Shown one piece after another: positions 6,639 through 16,061 of a stretch of 64,000 nucleotides of DNA; positions within the stretch are counted from its first letter, which is position 1, and the number at the start of each line of letters is the position of its first letter. The notes beneath the pieces were generated by a model. It was not told the DNA's origin. It did no database searches and saw only the letters and a list, made by a program, of their open reading frames with translations. Position numbers and translations under genes: made by a program. Origin of the DNA: GCA-002728855 sp036340635 (GTDB lineage: Bacteria; Bacteroidota; Bacteroidia; Flavobacteriales; Flavobacteriaceae); contig JAYYYF010000011.1 of assembly GCA_036340635.1 (NCBI GenBank), forward strand, positions 1-64,000, written 5' to 3'.

Positions 6639-7198
6639 AGGAAATATTTGTTATTGATAATTATGATTCATTCACATACAATTTAGTGCATTGCATTGAA
6701 GAGTTAGGGCATAAAACCACGGTGAAAAGAAATGACAAATTTGACCTCGAAGAACTGGAACGTTTCCAAAACATCTTACTCTCTCCCGGGCCAGGGATTC
6801 CAGATGAGTCAGGCCTATTGAAACAAGCTATTGGACATTATTCACCAACTAAAAAAATATTGGGAATTTGTCTAGGCCACCAAGCTATTGCTGAAGTTTT
6901 TGGAGGAAAACTAATTAATTTAGATAAAGTGTATCATGGAGTATCTACAAAAATTAATATTGTAAAAAAAGACATTTTATTTAAAGGCCTTCCAACCAGC
7001 TTTGTAGCCGGAAGATATCATTCATGGGTGGTTGAAACACCTCTTCCTGAAGGGCTTGAAGCCACTTCCTTTGATGAAACAGGTCAATTAATGTCACTAA
7101 GGCATAAAGAGTTTGATGTAAAAGCTGTACAATATCATCCGGAATCGATACTGACTCCCAATGGAAAAAAAATATTAAATAACTGGATTAATTCTTAA
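6635..7198 (+). CDS. trpG: anthranilate synthase component II (glutamine amidotransferase)
   Basis: Class I glutamine amidotransferase that releases ammonia from glutamine and channels it to TrpE. The 187-aa length is standard for a stand-alone TrpG. The catalytic triad is visible: Cys79 in GICLGHQ, and His168 and Glu170 in QYHPES; the N-terminal IDNYDSFTYNL and LSPGPG motifs are intact. The ATG overlaps the trpE stop. It may also serve p-aminobenzoate synthesis, since no dedicated pabA is seen in this window. Confidence 0.97.
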   Translation: MKEIFVIDNYDSFTYNLVHCIEELGHKTTVKRNDKFDLEELERFQNILLSPGPGIPDESGLLKQAIGHYSPTKKILGICLGHQAIAEVFGGKLINLDKVYHGVSTKINIVKKDILFKGLPTSFVAGRYHSWVVETPLPEGLEATSFDETGQLMSLRHKEFDVKAVQYHPESILTPNGKKILNNWINS

Positions 7199-8197
7199 AT
7201 GATGAAAAAAATATTGACACGGCTAATTCAACACCAACACCTAGAGAAAGAAGAAGCGAAACAAATGATAATCAATATAGCCAATGGCCAATACAACACA
7301 AGTCAAATAGCTTCTTTTTTAACTATTTACATGATGAGAAACATTAGCCTAGAAGAACTTGAAGGCTTCCGTGCAGCCTTACTGGAACTATGTATTAGTG
7401 TTGATCTTAGCGAATTTAACACAATAGATCTTTGTGGAACTGGAGGTGATGGGAAAAATACATTTAATATTTCTACCCTTTCTTCTTTTATAACTGCAGG
7501 AGCAGGAATAAAAGTTGCCAAACACGGAAATTATGGAGTCTCATCTGGTTGCGGATCCAGTAATGTACTTGAAGCACTTGATGTTAAATTTTCAAACGAC
7601 AATAATTATTTGAAAAAATGTGTTGAAAAAGCTGGAATTTGTTTTTTACATGCTCCACTATTTCACCCCGCAATGAAAAATGTAGCCCCTGTCCGAAAAG
7701 AATTAGGGCTAAAAACCTTTTTCAACATGTTAGGTCCAATTGTTAATCCATCGTTTCCAAAAAATCAATTGATCGGAGTATTTAACCTTGAACTTGCAAG
7801 ACTTTACAATTATTTATTTCAAAAAACAGATAAAAATTTCACTATTCTTCATGCATTTGATGGATATGATGAAATTTCATTGACAGGGAGCACAAAAATA
7901 TTTACAAAAAAAAGTGAAAATATCTTAATGCCAGAAGATTTTGGAGTCTCACCAATAAATGCTGAAGCTATCTCGGGTGGTAAAGACATATCTTCTTCTG
8001 TTAAAATATTTATGAATGTAATTAAAAACAAGGGAACAGATACTCAAAAAAATGTAGTATGTGCTAATGCTGGTATCGCAATTGCAACTGTTTTAAAGAT
8101 TTCCCATATAGAAGGATTTGAAAGAGCAAAAGAATCTTTAGACTCTGGGAAAGCACTCAAATCATTATTAAAACTTCAAGATTTATCTAAGTCATGA
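7199..8197 (+). CDS. trpD: anthranilate phosphoribosyltransferase
   Basis: Transfers the phosphoribosyl group of PRPP to anthranilate. The 332-aa protein shows the PRPP-binding glycine-rich loop GTGGDGKNTFN (80-90) and the KHGNYGVSS motif (108-116). An anthranilate-binding segment APLFHPAMKNVAPVRKELG follows. The gene starts immediately after the trpG stop, with two adjacent ATG codons (7199 and 7202), and its end overlaps the trpC start by 4 nt. Confidence 0.98.
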   Translation: MMKKILTRLIQHQHLEKEEAKQMIINIANGQYNTSQIASFLTIYMMRNISLEELEGFRAALLELCISVDLSEFNTIDLCGTGGDGKNTFNISTLSSFITAGAGIKVAKHGNYGVSSGCGSSNVLEALDVKFSNDNNYLKKCVEKAGICFLHAPLFHPAMKNVAPVRKELGLKTFFNMLGPIVNPSFPKNQLIGVFNLELARLYNYLFQKTDKNFTILHAFDGYDEISLTGSTKIFTKKSENILMPEDFGVSPINAEAISGGKDISSSVKIFMNVIKNKGTDTQKNVVCANAGIAIATVLKISHIEGFERAKESLDSGKALKSLLKLQDLSKS

Positions 8198-8985
8198 CAA
8201 TATTAGAAGAAATAATTAGCTATAAAAGAAAAGAAGTTTTAAAGCAGAAACAATTGTTTCCATACAATTATCTTGAAAAATCTACTTTTTTCAAAAACAA
8301 AAACACTTCATTGGTAAAAATTCTAAAAAAAAGTGAATCTGGAATTATTGCAGAACATAAAAGGAGTTCGCCTTCAAAAAAAGAAATCAATAATAATATT
8401 TTAATAAGCAAGGTAATTAAAGGGTACAATAAAGCTGGTGTGTCTGGAATATCAATCTTAACTGACAAAAATTTTTTTTCAGGATCTTTAAAAGATTTGA
8501 AAGAATCAAGAAATATGACCAAATTACCTATTCTAAGAAAAGACTTCATCATAGACATATATCAAATTGTTGAAGCGAAAGCATATGGGGCAGATCTAGT
8601 TCTATTGATTGCAGCTGTTTTATCAAAAAAAGAAATTAAAGTTTTTTCTGATTTTGCAAAAAAACTTAACCTAGAAGTTCTTTTAGAAATACATAATGTT
8701 CATGAACTTGAAAAGTCACTTACCCCCTCAATAGATATAATAGGGGTCAACAATCGTAATTTAAAAACCTTTGACGTTGATGTCAATATTAGCAAAGAAC
8801 TTTCTGATCAAATTCCAAAAGATTTTATTAAAATATCAGAAAGCGGAATTAATGAATCCTCTACTGTTATTGAATTAAAAAAGTATGGATACAAAGGTTT
8901 TTTAGTTGGTGAGAAGTTCATGAAAACAAATGATCCAGGAAAAAGTGCAAGTGAATTTATAAAAAAAATAGAAAATGAAAATTAA
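8194..8985 (+). CDS. trpC: indole-3-glycerol-phosphate synthase
   Basis: Cyclises 1-(2-carboxyphenylamino)-1-deoxyribulose 5-phosphate to indole-3-glycerol phosphate. The 263-aa TIM barrel carries IIAEHKRSSPS (about 51-61) with the catalytic Glu and Lys, LRKDFIID in the middle, GVNNRNLKTF and the phosphate-binding SESGI near the C-terminus. It is a single-function enzyme, not fused to TrpF. The start overlaps the trpD stop, and the end overlaps trpF by 11 nt. Confidence 0.97.
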   Translation: MTILEEIISYKRKEVLKQKQLFPYNYLEKSTFFKNKNTSLVKILKKSESGIIAEHKRSSPSKKEINNNILISKVIKGYNKAGVSGISILTDKNFFSGSLKDLKESRNMTKLPILRKDFIIDIYQIVEAKAYGADLVLLIAAVLSKKEIKVFSDFAKKLNLEVLLEIHNVHELEKSLTPSIDIIGVNNRNLKTFDVDVNISKELSDQIPKDFIKISESGINESSTVIELKKYGYKGFLVGEKFMKTNDPGKSASEFIKKIENEN

Positions 8986-9592
8986 GGTTTGCGGTATGCG
9001 AGAGAATCAAAATTTACAGAAGCTAGTTAAGCTGAAACCAGAATACGTAGGTTTTATTTTTCATTTTAATTCACCCCGATTCGCTGGTGAAAATACACCT
9101 GCCTTACCAGAGAGTATTAAAAAGACAGGTGTTTTTGTAAATTCCCAAATTGATTTTATTGAAAAGACAATCAAAAAACATGGTTTACAATCCATACAAC
9201 TCCACGGAGATGAGACACCTAACTTCTGTCAACTAGTAAAATCTTTTGGTGTAGAAGTAATCAAGGCAATTAGTATTTTAAATAATTATGATTTTAAAAA
9301 ATTAATTCCATATGAAAAATGCTGTAATTATTTTCTTTTTGATACAAAAGGTAAACTCCCAGGAGGTAATGGCTATGCTTTTGATTGGAAGATCTTAAAG
9401 GACTATACTTTAAAGAAACCGTTTTTTTTAAGTGGAGGAATAGGGCCTGAACATGTTTCAAAAATCAAAAAATTACTCAAAATGAATTTACCAATTTATG
9501 CAATTGACATAAACAGTAAATTCGAAAAAGCACCTGGTTTAAAAAAAATTGAACTAATCAAAGAATTTAAAAACAAAATAAATGAACTATAA
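8975..9592 (+). CDS. trpF: phosphoribosylanthranilate isomerase
   Basis: Amadori rearrangement of N-(5-phosphoribosyl)anthranilate. The 205-aa TIM barrel begins MKIKVCGMRE with the catalytic Cys6. It contains GFIFHFNSPRF, SIQLHGDE, LFDTKGKLPGGNG with the catalytic Asp, LSGGIGPEH and the C-terminal DINSKFEKAPGLK. It sits between trpC and trpB with overlaps at both ends, indicating tight translational coupling. Confidence 0.96.
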   Translation: MKIKVCGMRENQNLQKLVKLKPEYVGFIFHFNSPRFAGENTPALPESIKKTGVFVNSQIDFIEKTIKKHGLQSIQLHGDETPNFCQLVKSFGVEVIKAISILNNYDFKKLIPYEKCCNYFLFDTKGKLPGGNGYAFDWKILKDYTLKKPFFLSGGIGPEHVSKIKKLLKMNLPIYAIDINSKFEKAPGLKKIELIKEFKNKINEL

Positions 9593-10766
9593 TATAGATC
9601 AAAAAGGATATTATGGGGATTTTGGAGGAGCTTATATCCCTGAAATGCTTTACCCTAATATTTTGGAATTAAAGAAAAATTATCTTTCCATAACAAATAA
9701 GGCTAATTTCAAAAAAGATTTCAATCAACTTCTTAAAGAATATGTTGGAAGACCTACTCCACTATACTTTGCAAAGAGACTTTCAAGAAAATATAATACA
9801 AAAATTTACCTTAAAAGAGAAGATCTTTGCCATACCGGAGCACACAAAATAAACAACACAATTGGACAAATTCTTTTAGCAAAACACCTTGGTAAAAAGC
9901 GTATCATAGCTGAGACAGGAGCTGGACAACATGGAGTTGCTACTGCAACAGTCTGTGCGTTAATGGGAGTAAAATGTGTGATTTACATGGGAAATGTTGA
10001 TATTAAAAGACAGGCTCCAAATGTAGCGCGAATGAAAATGCTAGGAGCTGATGTACGATCTGTAAAATCAGGGAGCAAAACTTTAAAAGATGCAACTAAT
10101 GAAGCTATTAGAGACTGGATAAACAATCCTGTAAATACTCATTACATAATTGGTTCAGTTGTCGGTCCACATCCTTACCCAGACATGGTTGCTAGATTCC
10201 AATCTGTAATTAGTAATGAAATTCAATCTCAACTTTTAAAAAGTGAAAACTGTAAAAAACCAGATCATTTGATAGCTTGTATAGGAGGAGGAAGTAATGC
10301 CGCTGGCGCATATTATAATTTTCTAAACGACAAAGAAGTAAACTTAATTGCAGTTGAAGCGGCTGGGAAAGGTATTGACACTGGTAAAAGTGCTGCAACC
10401 TCAGTTCTAGGAAAAGATGGCATAATACATGGGAGTAAAACATTATTAATGCAAACACCAGATGGACAAATTACTGAACCCTATTCAATTTCTGCAGGAC
10501 TAGATTACCCAGGAGTTGGACCTCTCCATGCGCATCTTTTTCGGTCTGGAAGAGCAGAGTTTATTTCAATTACTGATGATAGAGCTATGAAAGCAGGACT
10601 GGAACTAACCCAACTTGAAGGAATAATACCAGCAATAGAAACTTCACATGCTTTCGCTATTTTTGAAGATCGTTCTTTTGGCCCTGAAGAAGTTGTAGTT
10701 GTTAATTTGTCTGGTCGTGGGGACAAAGATCTTGACACTTTTATTAATTTTTTTAAACTACAGTGA
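9582..10766 (+). CDS. trpB: tryptophan synthase beta chain
   Basis: PLP enzyme that condenses indole with serine to tryptophan, in an alpha2beta2 complex with TrpA. The 394-aa protein has the PLP-binding Lys89 in HTGAHKINNT, the substrate loop ETGAGQHGVATA, the glycine-rich phosphate loop GGGSNAAG and the C-terminal LSGRGDKD. It is of the common TrpB1 type. The ATG overlaps trpF, and its TGA stop overlaps the trpA start. Confidence 0.98.
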   Translation: MNYNIDQKGYYGDFGGAYIPEMLYPNILELKKNYLSITNKANFKKDFNQLLKEYVGRPTPLYFAKRLSRKYNTKIYLKREDLCHTGAHKINNTIGQILLAKHLGKKRIIAETGAGQHGVATATVCALMGVKCVIYMGNVDIKRQAPNVARMKMLGADVRSVKSGSKTLKDATNEAIRDWINNPVNTHYIIGSVVGPHPYPDMVARFQSVISNEIQSQLLKSENCKKPDHLIACIGGGSNAAGAYYNFLNDKEVNLIAVEAAGKGIDTGKSAATSVLGKDGIIHGSKTLLMQTPDGQITEPYSISAGLDYPGVGPLHAHLFRSGRAEFISITDDRAMKAGLELTQLEGIIPAIETSHAFAIFEDRSFGPEEVVVVNLSGRGDKDLDTFINFFKLQ

Positions 10767-11527
10767 ACCGAATAGATAAAACTTTTCAACTCTCAGATAA
10801 AATATTGTCAATCTATTTTTCGGCCGGATATCCCAAAATTGGGGATACAATTCCAATCCTGGAAAAACTAGAAGAAAGTGGGGTTGATATAGTTGAAATA
10901 GGACTTCCTTTCAGTGATCCTCTAGCGGATGGCCCTGTTATACAAAAAAGTTCAAGTATTGCATTAGAAAATGGAATGACAACAAATAAACTTTTTAAAC
11001 AATTAGACAAGGTTAGAGAAAAAATAAGCATTCCACTTGTTTTGATGGGATATTTTAATCCCATAATGCAATTTGGAGTAGAAAAATTTTGTCAAAAATG
11101 CAATGAGATTGGTATTGATGGTATTATAATTCCTGATCTTCCAATCGAAACATATAAGGAATTCTATCAATCAACCTTTAGAAAACACAAACTACATAAT
11201 ATATTCCTAATAACTCCTCAAACATCTAAAGAAAGAATTCACTTAATAGATAATATTTCTAAAGGGTTTATTTATATGGTGAGTAGTTCAAGTGTAACAG
11301 GAATAAAAAAAATATTTAGTGATGAACAGATAAAATATTTTGAACGAATCAAAAAAATGAAACTAAAAAATCCAAGATTGATAGGATTTGGCGTTAGTAA
11401 TTCAAAGACATATAATCTAGCTTGTAAAAATTCTAGAGGCTGTATAATTGGGTCTGCTTTCATAAATTTTTTGGAGAACAATGATTTAAAAAAAATAAAT
11501 CAATTTATAGCCAATATCCGTTCCTAA
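10763..11527 (+). CDS. trpA: tryptophan synthase alpha chain
   Basis: Cleaves indole-3-glycerol phosphate to indole and glyceraldehyde 3-phosphate. The 254-aa TIM barrel shows the catalytic Glu45 in VEIGLPFSDPLADGP and Asp56 at its end, then PLVLMGYFNPI, GIIIPDLPIE and GFGVSN. The start is GTG, overlapping the trpB stop by 4 nt (GTGA). It is the last gene of the operon; no clear intrinsic terminator is seen in the 77 bp before the convergent DUF547 gene. Confidence 0.97.
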   Translation: MNRIDKTFQLSDKILSIYFSAGYPKIGDTIPILEKLEESGVDIVEIGLPFSDPLADGPVIQKSSSIALENGMTTNKLFKQLDKVREKISIPLVLMGYFNPIMQFGVEKFCQKCNEIGIDGIIIPDLPIETYKEFYQSTFRKHKLHNIFLITPQTSKERIHLIDNISKGFIYMVSSSSVTGIKKIFSDEQIKYFERIKKMKLKNPRLIGFGVSNSKTYNLACKNSRGCIIGSAFINFLENNDLKKINQFIANIRS

Positions 11528-11604
11528 ATTTTTGAATAGTCATTTTAATCAAGCAATTCAGTGTTTCTGAGTCCAAAAAATTTATTTGTCCTTATATAAT
11601 ATCT

Positions 11605-12303
11605 TTAATCATTTAAACCCCAATTATACCTAAGATATGCTAGTCTTGTCTTTTTAGAAATCTTTCTTGGCACATAAAGATTAAGAAATTTTATAAGGGA
11701 TTTTTTAGATCCAAAATCCTTTTTGTACCAAAGAAAAATTTTTGACAGCTTCATCTGGTTTTGAGAAAAAATGTTTTTTGACTCATCATTTAAAAATCTT
11801 CTCGTAGAGGCTTCAAGTTGACTTTCTAAAAGATTTGACCTGTAAGCATTGTTGGATAATTTCGGGCAAGAAATAGATGCGCAATTAATAGCAAAATGGA
11901 TTCTAGGTTCTGATTTTTTACGTAATATATCATGCTCAATTTCTCCTAGGCTATAAGAAATCCCATTTGTAAAAAATACTTTCTTCTTCCATGGATTTTG
12001 AATCTTTTTTATACTCTCAACAGGATAATTATCCAAAATTAATAAAACTGTTAGTGCATTATAAGCATTAATCCAATATGACAAAATTTGTCTTTCACTC
12101 CAATATTTTTTTGGAGGCTGCTCTTCTAAAGCTTTTATATAAGACTCTATTGAATGTTTATTATGTTTCCATTTTTTGTAATTGACGACTCCTTCTTCAG
12201 AAACATACTTTTTTAATTCAATATCCCATCTATCATGAATGCTTTTTTGATAGGGGGAAATTAATAAGAAAGTAATTAATAAGACTACTGTTTTGAGAAA
12301 CAT
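11605..12303 (-). CDS. DUF547 domain protein, exported
   Basis: Protein of 232 aa with a hydrophobic N-terminal signal (about 3-17). The DUF547 core follows: LSYWINAYNALTVLLIL near residue 80 and IHFAINCASISCPKLSNNAY near 140, the conserved blocks of the family. DUF547 proteins are widespread secreted or periplasmic proteins of unknown function, with a fold thought to be thiol-protease or transglutaminase-like. It faces trpA tail to tail and is not obviously in an operon. Confidence 0.88.
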   Translation of the reverse strand: MFLKTVVLLITFLLISPYQKSIHDRWDIELKKYVSEEGVVNYKKWKHNKHSIESYIKALEEQPPKKYWSERQILSYWINAYNALTVLLILDNYPVESIKKIQNPWKKKVFFTNGISYSLGEIEHDILRKKSEPRIHFAINCASISCPKLSNNAYRSNLLESQLEASTRRFLNDESKNIFSQNQMKLSKIFLWYKKDFGSKKSLIKFLNLYVPRKISKKTRLAYLRYNWGLND

Positions 12304-12350
12304 TTTATAAAATACTTTGGTTAATTTTTAAAATATATTTTATGAAAAAT

Positions 12351-13103
12351 TTACAACATTTTCAGAAAACCAACTTCCTTTGAATCCAATATTCTCCATC
12401 TCCCTCTAGGTAAATCTTTTTTTGTAAAACCAGCAAAAACAACTCGATCCATGGCTAAAATTTTATAATCTAATTTTTTAAACATCTTTATTAAAATACT
12501 TGGCATAATACTGAAAACTTTAACTCCAATTACATTGTTAGCGCCAATATTGTCAACGCATTCAAGTTCTTTTATAAAATATTTTTCTTTCTCTAAAATT
12601 ATTCCCTTTTTCAACTCATCAATATGTTCATTCCTAATCTTTTTATCAAGAGTCAATTGATAAATCATATTTATTTTACATTTTGGCTGATTTAATTTTT
12701 TAATTAATTCTAAATCATTAGTTAAAATTAAAAGGCCACTTACCAACTTGCCCATATCTCCATGAGCTATTATTTTTGAAAATTGATTTTTTTCAAATAA
12801 ACTTTTTAAAAATTTAATTTTTATTCCTCCTTGATTTGTAACTATAAATCCCTTGGGCTTGTTTAGGAGGAAATAATCAAAATTTTTTTCTTTAATTATT
12901 TTACCCCTATATTTTATGCTGTCTCCAGAATATATTTTTATTCCTAAATCTTTAACTATTTTATCGTTTACAGTTATTAACCCTTTCAAAATATGTTTAT
13001 CTGCTTCTCTTCTAGAACAAAAACCAGAATTTGAAATATATTTATTCAATCTTACTTTAACTTCTCCAAAATATTTTTTTTCATCTCCTTTTATTGTGCT
13101 CAA
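12351..13103 (-). CDS. RsuA/RluB-type pseudouridine synthase homologue lacking active-site residues
   Basis: The N-terminus (about 15-75) is a clear S4 RNA-binding domain (VRLNKYISNSGFCSRREADKHI). FLLNKPKGFIVTN and a C-terminal LPRGRWRIL also follow the RsuA/RluB/RluE/RluF family. The catalytic block, normally GRLDxxTxGLLLLTND, reads GDMGKLVSGLLILTND, so the essential Asp is Gly. The second conserved block, normally EGRNRQVRRM, reads SIMPSILIKM. The frame is intact, so this looks like a catalytically dead RNA-binding paralogue. It sits downstream of the isoprenoid genes, a common flavobacterial neighbourhood for the active enzyme. Confidence 0.8.
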   Translation of the reverse strand: MSTIKGDEKKYFGEVKVRLNKYISNSGFCSRREADKHILKGLITVNDKIVKDLGIKIYSGDSIKYRGKIIKEKNFDYFLLNKPKGFIVTNQGGIKIKFLKSLFEKNQFSKIIAHGDMGKLVSGLLILTNDLELIKKLNQPKCKINMIYQLTLDKKIRNEHIDELKKGIILEKEKYFIKELECVDNIGANNVIGVKVFSIMPSILIKMFKKLDYKILAMDRVVFAGFTKKDLPRGRWRILDSKEVGFLKML

Positions 13104-13129
13104 AACAAATTAAAATTTTAGTTATCCTT

Positions 13130-14011
13130 CTATTTGTACATAAAATATATCCCAAAAACACCAATAATTATTATAAGTTTTAAAAGATTGTGGATCCAAA
13201 GATACATCTTCTTACTAGATGAAATCCATGTAAGAAGTAAAATGAAAAACATGTATGGAACACAAAAAATAAAATAGTATTTGATAAGACCTAAATTATG
13301 ACCCATCAATAAATAAATTAAAAAACAAGTAATTAGAATCAGTATTGAAAGAATGAATTTGGTGACAGGGTTCCCAAAAACTACGGGGAGAGTTTTATAA
13401 CTATGAACCCAATCGCCTTTAAAATTTTCAAAATCTTTAACAATGTCTTTCAACAATATTAACAGAAATAAGAATCCTGCATATAGAAATATTATCTGCT
13501 CAAAATTTTTAAAATATAATGTGATAGCAAAAAATGGCAAAATGGTTAGAAAAGCTTTATAAAAATTGCTTAACCAAAAGAGCCTTTTAATCATAATGCT
13601 GTAAAACAGAATTCCCAAAATATAAACCAAAAAAAACATTACTGCTTTGAAAGAAAAAACCCAAGAAATCGCTAAGCAAGTTAAATTCATTAAAACATAT
13701 ATTCTTAACTGAAGCTTTTGTGAAATAAGGTGTTCTAATAAAAATTTTTGGGGTCTATTTATTTTATCTTTTTCAGCATCAAAATAATTATTAATAATAT
13801 ATCCTGATGAGGTAGCCAAAGCAGTAGCAACAACTAGACAGAACAGGTTGAAATCGAATATTATCTCTTCAAAATTTGAGTCCGGTGAAAAAACATACCG
13901 TGCAGTAAGATACTGAGCAAGAACTAAAATAAGAATGTTATATCCCCTAACAATAGTAAACAGACCTAAAACTCTTAAAAATAAATTTTCTTGATTTCTA
14001 GAAAAAAACAT
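13130..14011 (-). CDS. UbiA family prenyltransferase (geranylgeranylglycerol-phosphate geranylgeranyltransferase-like)
   Basis: Integral membrane prenyltransferase of 293 aa with about eight to nine hydrophobic helices. The first Asp-rich motif is NNYFDAEKDKINRP (74-87), the prenyl-diphosphate/Mg2+ site; the second is the less canonical DIVKDFENFKGD near residue 190. In flavobacteria such genes, beside mevalonate genes, are annotated as geranylgeranylglycerol-phosphate geranylgeranyltransferase. The acceptor cannot be proven from sequence, and menaquinone-type activity is an alternative. The start lies 7 bp after the mevalonate kinase stop. Confidence 0.85.
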   Translation of the reverse strand: MFFSRNQENLFLRVLGLFTIVRGYNILILVLAQYLTARYVFSPDSNFEEIIFDFNLFCLVVATALATSSGYIINNYFDAEKDKINRPQKFLLEHLISQKLQLRIYVLMNLTCLAISWVFSFKAVMFFLVYILGILFYSIMIKRLFWLSNFYKAFLTILPFFAITLYFKNFEQIIFLYAGFLFLLILLKDIVKDFENFKGDWVHSYKTLPVVFGNPVTKFILSILILITCFLIYLLMGHNLGLIKYYFIFCVPYMFFILLLTWISSSKKMYLWIHNLLKLIIIIGVFGIYFMYK

Positions 14012-14018
14012 TAAATAA

Positions 14019-14948
14019 TTAAAAGGAATAAACTACTTCTAGCTTATATCTATTAAGAATTTTGGCTGCATTCTCAAAATCCTTAGTAAATCCTAAAATA
14101 TAACCTCCTCCTCCTGAGCCACATAATTTTAAAAAGTACGCATTGGTTTCAATTCCTTTTTTCCATAAGCTAACAAACTCAGATGGAATCATAGGTCTAA
14201 AATTATCATAAACTAGTTTTGAAAGAGACTTAATATTTATAAAAAGAGACTTAATATTTCCCTTCAAAAAATCATTAACACAACTATCTGTAATGGTATT
14301 AAATTTTTCCTTCATCATTTTATTAAATTTTTCTTGATCCATATTTTTTAAAAAAATAGAGACTAATGGGCCAGTTTCCCTTGAAGATCCACTATCCAAT
14401 AAAAAAACAGCTCCTTTGCCTTCTAAATTTTGAGAGGGAATACCAGTTGGCTGAATATTTTCTTTTGAATTAATTAAAATAGGAAGACTTAAATAACTGT
14501 TTAAGGGATCTAAACCTGAGGACTCTCCATGAAAAAACGCTTCCATTTCGGCAAAAATATTTTTGAGTTTATTAAGTTTTTCTTTAGTAAGGTTTTCAAG
14601 AACTGTAACTTTTTCAACTGCGTATCTATCATAAAAAGAGGCTACTAAAGCTCCACTACTACCCAAACCATAACCTTGAGGAATACTACTGTCAAAATAT
14701 AATTTTTTAGACAGATCTCTATCCATTTTTTCCCAATCAAATTTTACCAGATTAGAATCAATTTTTTTTAAAAATTTAGAAAACTCTAACAATTTTATAT
14801 GAGAGTCATAAAAAAGTTCAGATCCTTTTTTAGGTATTTTTAATGCTCCTTGAAAAAAATTGTAAGGTATGGATAACCCCCTTGAGTCCTTTATAATTCC
14901 ATATTCGCCAAAAAGCAAAATTTTAGCATAAAAAAGAGGTCCTTTCAT
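14019..14948 (-). CDS. mevalonate kinase-like GHMP kinase
   Basis: ATP-dependent kinase of the GHMP family in the mevalonate route to isopentenyl diphosphate. From the ATG chosen (MKGPLFYAKILLFGEYGI) it is 309 aa. It shows the ATP-binding GYGLGSSGALVASF (from about 92) and the C-terminal glycine-rich motif KLCGSGGGGYILG. The open frame extends 15 codons further up, but those codons overlap mvaD and fall outside family similarity. With mvaD and the UbiA-type gene it forms an isoprenoid operon. Phosphomevalonate kinase is not in the window, and a role at that step cannot be excluded. Confidence 0.88.
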   Translation of the reverse strand: MKGPLFYAKILLFGEYGIIKDSRGLSIPYNFFQGALKIPKKGSELFYDSHIKLLEFSKFLKKIDSNLVKFDWEKMDRDLSKKLYFDSSIPQGYGLGSSGALVASFYDRYAVEKVTVLENLTKEKLNKLKNIFAEMEAFFHGESSGLDPLNSYLSLPILINSKENIQPTGIPSQNLEGKGAVFLLDSGSSRETGPLVSIFLKNMDQEKFNKMMKEKFNTITDSCVNDFLKGNIKSLFINIKSLSKLVYDNFRPMIPSEFVSLWKKGIETNAYFLKLCGSGGGGYILGFTKDFENAAKILNRYKLEVVYSF

Positions 14949-14958
14949 AACCTTAAAA

Positions 14959-16032
14959 TTATATTTTTTTTGGACCATTCCCAACTTGATCATGTATAAA
15001 TTTTAAACCGCTAACACTTTTGTTCAATTCATTTTCTAAAAAATCTAAAACTTTATTCCTGAAATCTTTTGGATATAAAAGATGAATATTTGGGCCAGCA
15101 TCCAATGTGAAACATATGGGTGTCTTTGTACTATGTCTATAATTTTTTATTATTTCAATTACTTCAATGGTTTTTGGTTTAAAAAGTTTATAAGGTGGAG
15201 ATGATGTCATCATTAATGCATGTAATATAAGTGCTTCCGATTCGACAATTTTTATAAATTTTTCAATATCTCCAGTCACAAGGGAATCCTGTATTTCTTT
15301 AAAATTTTGATTAGCTTGAAAAAATCTATCTTTAGCAAATGGGTGGTCATCCATAAGTTTATGTCCTTGGGTACTACTTATTTTTTTTGGATTGTTGTCT
15401 ATTAAAATTATTGTGTCATAAAACCCATCAAATATTTTGTGAGTTTTTTTCTGAAAAGGAATGGCGTAACTGTCACTACTTTCTCTTAAATGACTAGTTT
15501 TACCCCAAGAAGCTATAGGTCCATAAATACTTCTTGAACCACTCCCTGAACCCAGACGGGCTAAAAAAGAAGCCTTCATTTTAAACATTCCCTCTGTCAT
15601 CTTAGAATTAATTTGCCTTTCCCAATCTGTAATGCAAAGAGCCATTGCTGCCATAGAGGATGCAGAAGAGGCTATGCCAGAGCTGTGAGGAAAAGAATTA
15701 CTACTGTCTATCTTTAAATTATGCCTCTTAATGGCCGGTACATATGGTAATATTCTCTCTAAGAAAATTTCTATTTTTTTATAAAAATCCAATTTAATTT
15801 TCCCATCGAGTTTAAAAATAAACCAGGGATCTTTTTTTGACTTGGTGGGGCTAAATTTAATTTTTGTTTTAGTAAAACATTTAGAAAGTAAAAAACTAAT
15901 GGAAGGGTTGGAAGGTTTTTGATTTCCCTTTTTACCCCAATATTTAATTAATGCTATGTTACTCGGTGCTTCCCAAAATGAAGAATGAGAAATTACTTGA
16001 TCATTTGAAAACAAAAATTTTTCTTGGCCCAT
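14959..16032 (-). CDS. mvaD: diphosphomevalonate decarboxylase
   Basis: Decarboxylates mevalonate 5-diphosphate to isopentenyl diphosphate with ATP. The 357-aa GHMP-family protein has the substrate-binding APSNIALIKYWGK (22-34), the ATP-binding region FPHSSGIASSASSMAAMAL (about 112-130) and LGSGSGSRS. CFTLDAGPNIH near the C-terminus includes the catalytic Asp region. It is the first gene of the isoprenoid cluster and starts about 30 bp downstream of the GDPD gene on the same strand. Confidence 0.94.
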   Translation of the reverse strand: MGQEKFLFSNDQVISHSSFWEAPSNIALIKYWGKKGNQKPSNPSISFLLSKCFTKTKIKFSPTKSKKDPWFIFKLDGKIKLDFYKKIEIFLERILPYVPAIKRHNLKIDSSNSFPHSSGIASSASSMAAMALCITDWERQINSKMTEGMFKMKASFLARLGSGSGSRSIYGPIASWGKTSHLRESSDSYAIPFQKKTHKIFDGFYDTIILIDNNPKKISSTQGHKLMDDHPFAKDRFFQANQNFKEIQDSLVTGDIEKFIKIVESEALILHALMMTSSPPYKLFKPKTIEVIEIIKNYRHSTKTPICFTLDAGPNIHLLYPKDFRNKVLDFLENELNKSVSGLKFIHDQVGNGPKKI

Positions 16033-16061
16033 CTATATTTTAAAACTAAGGAAAAAATAAA

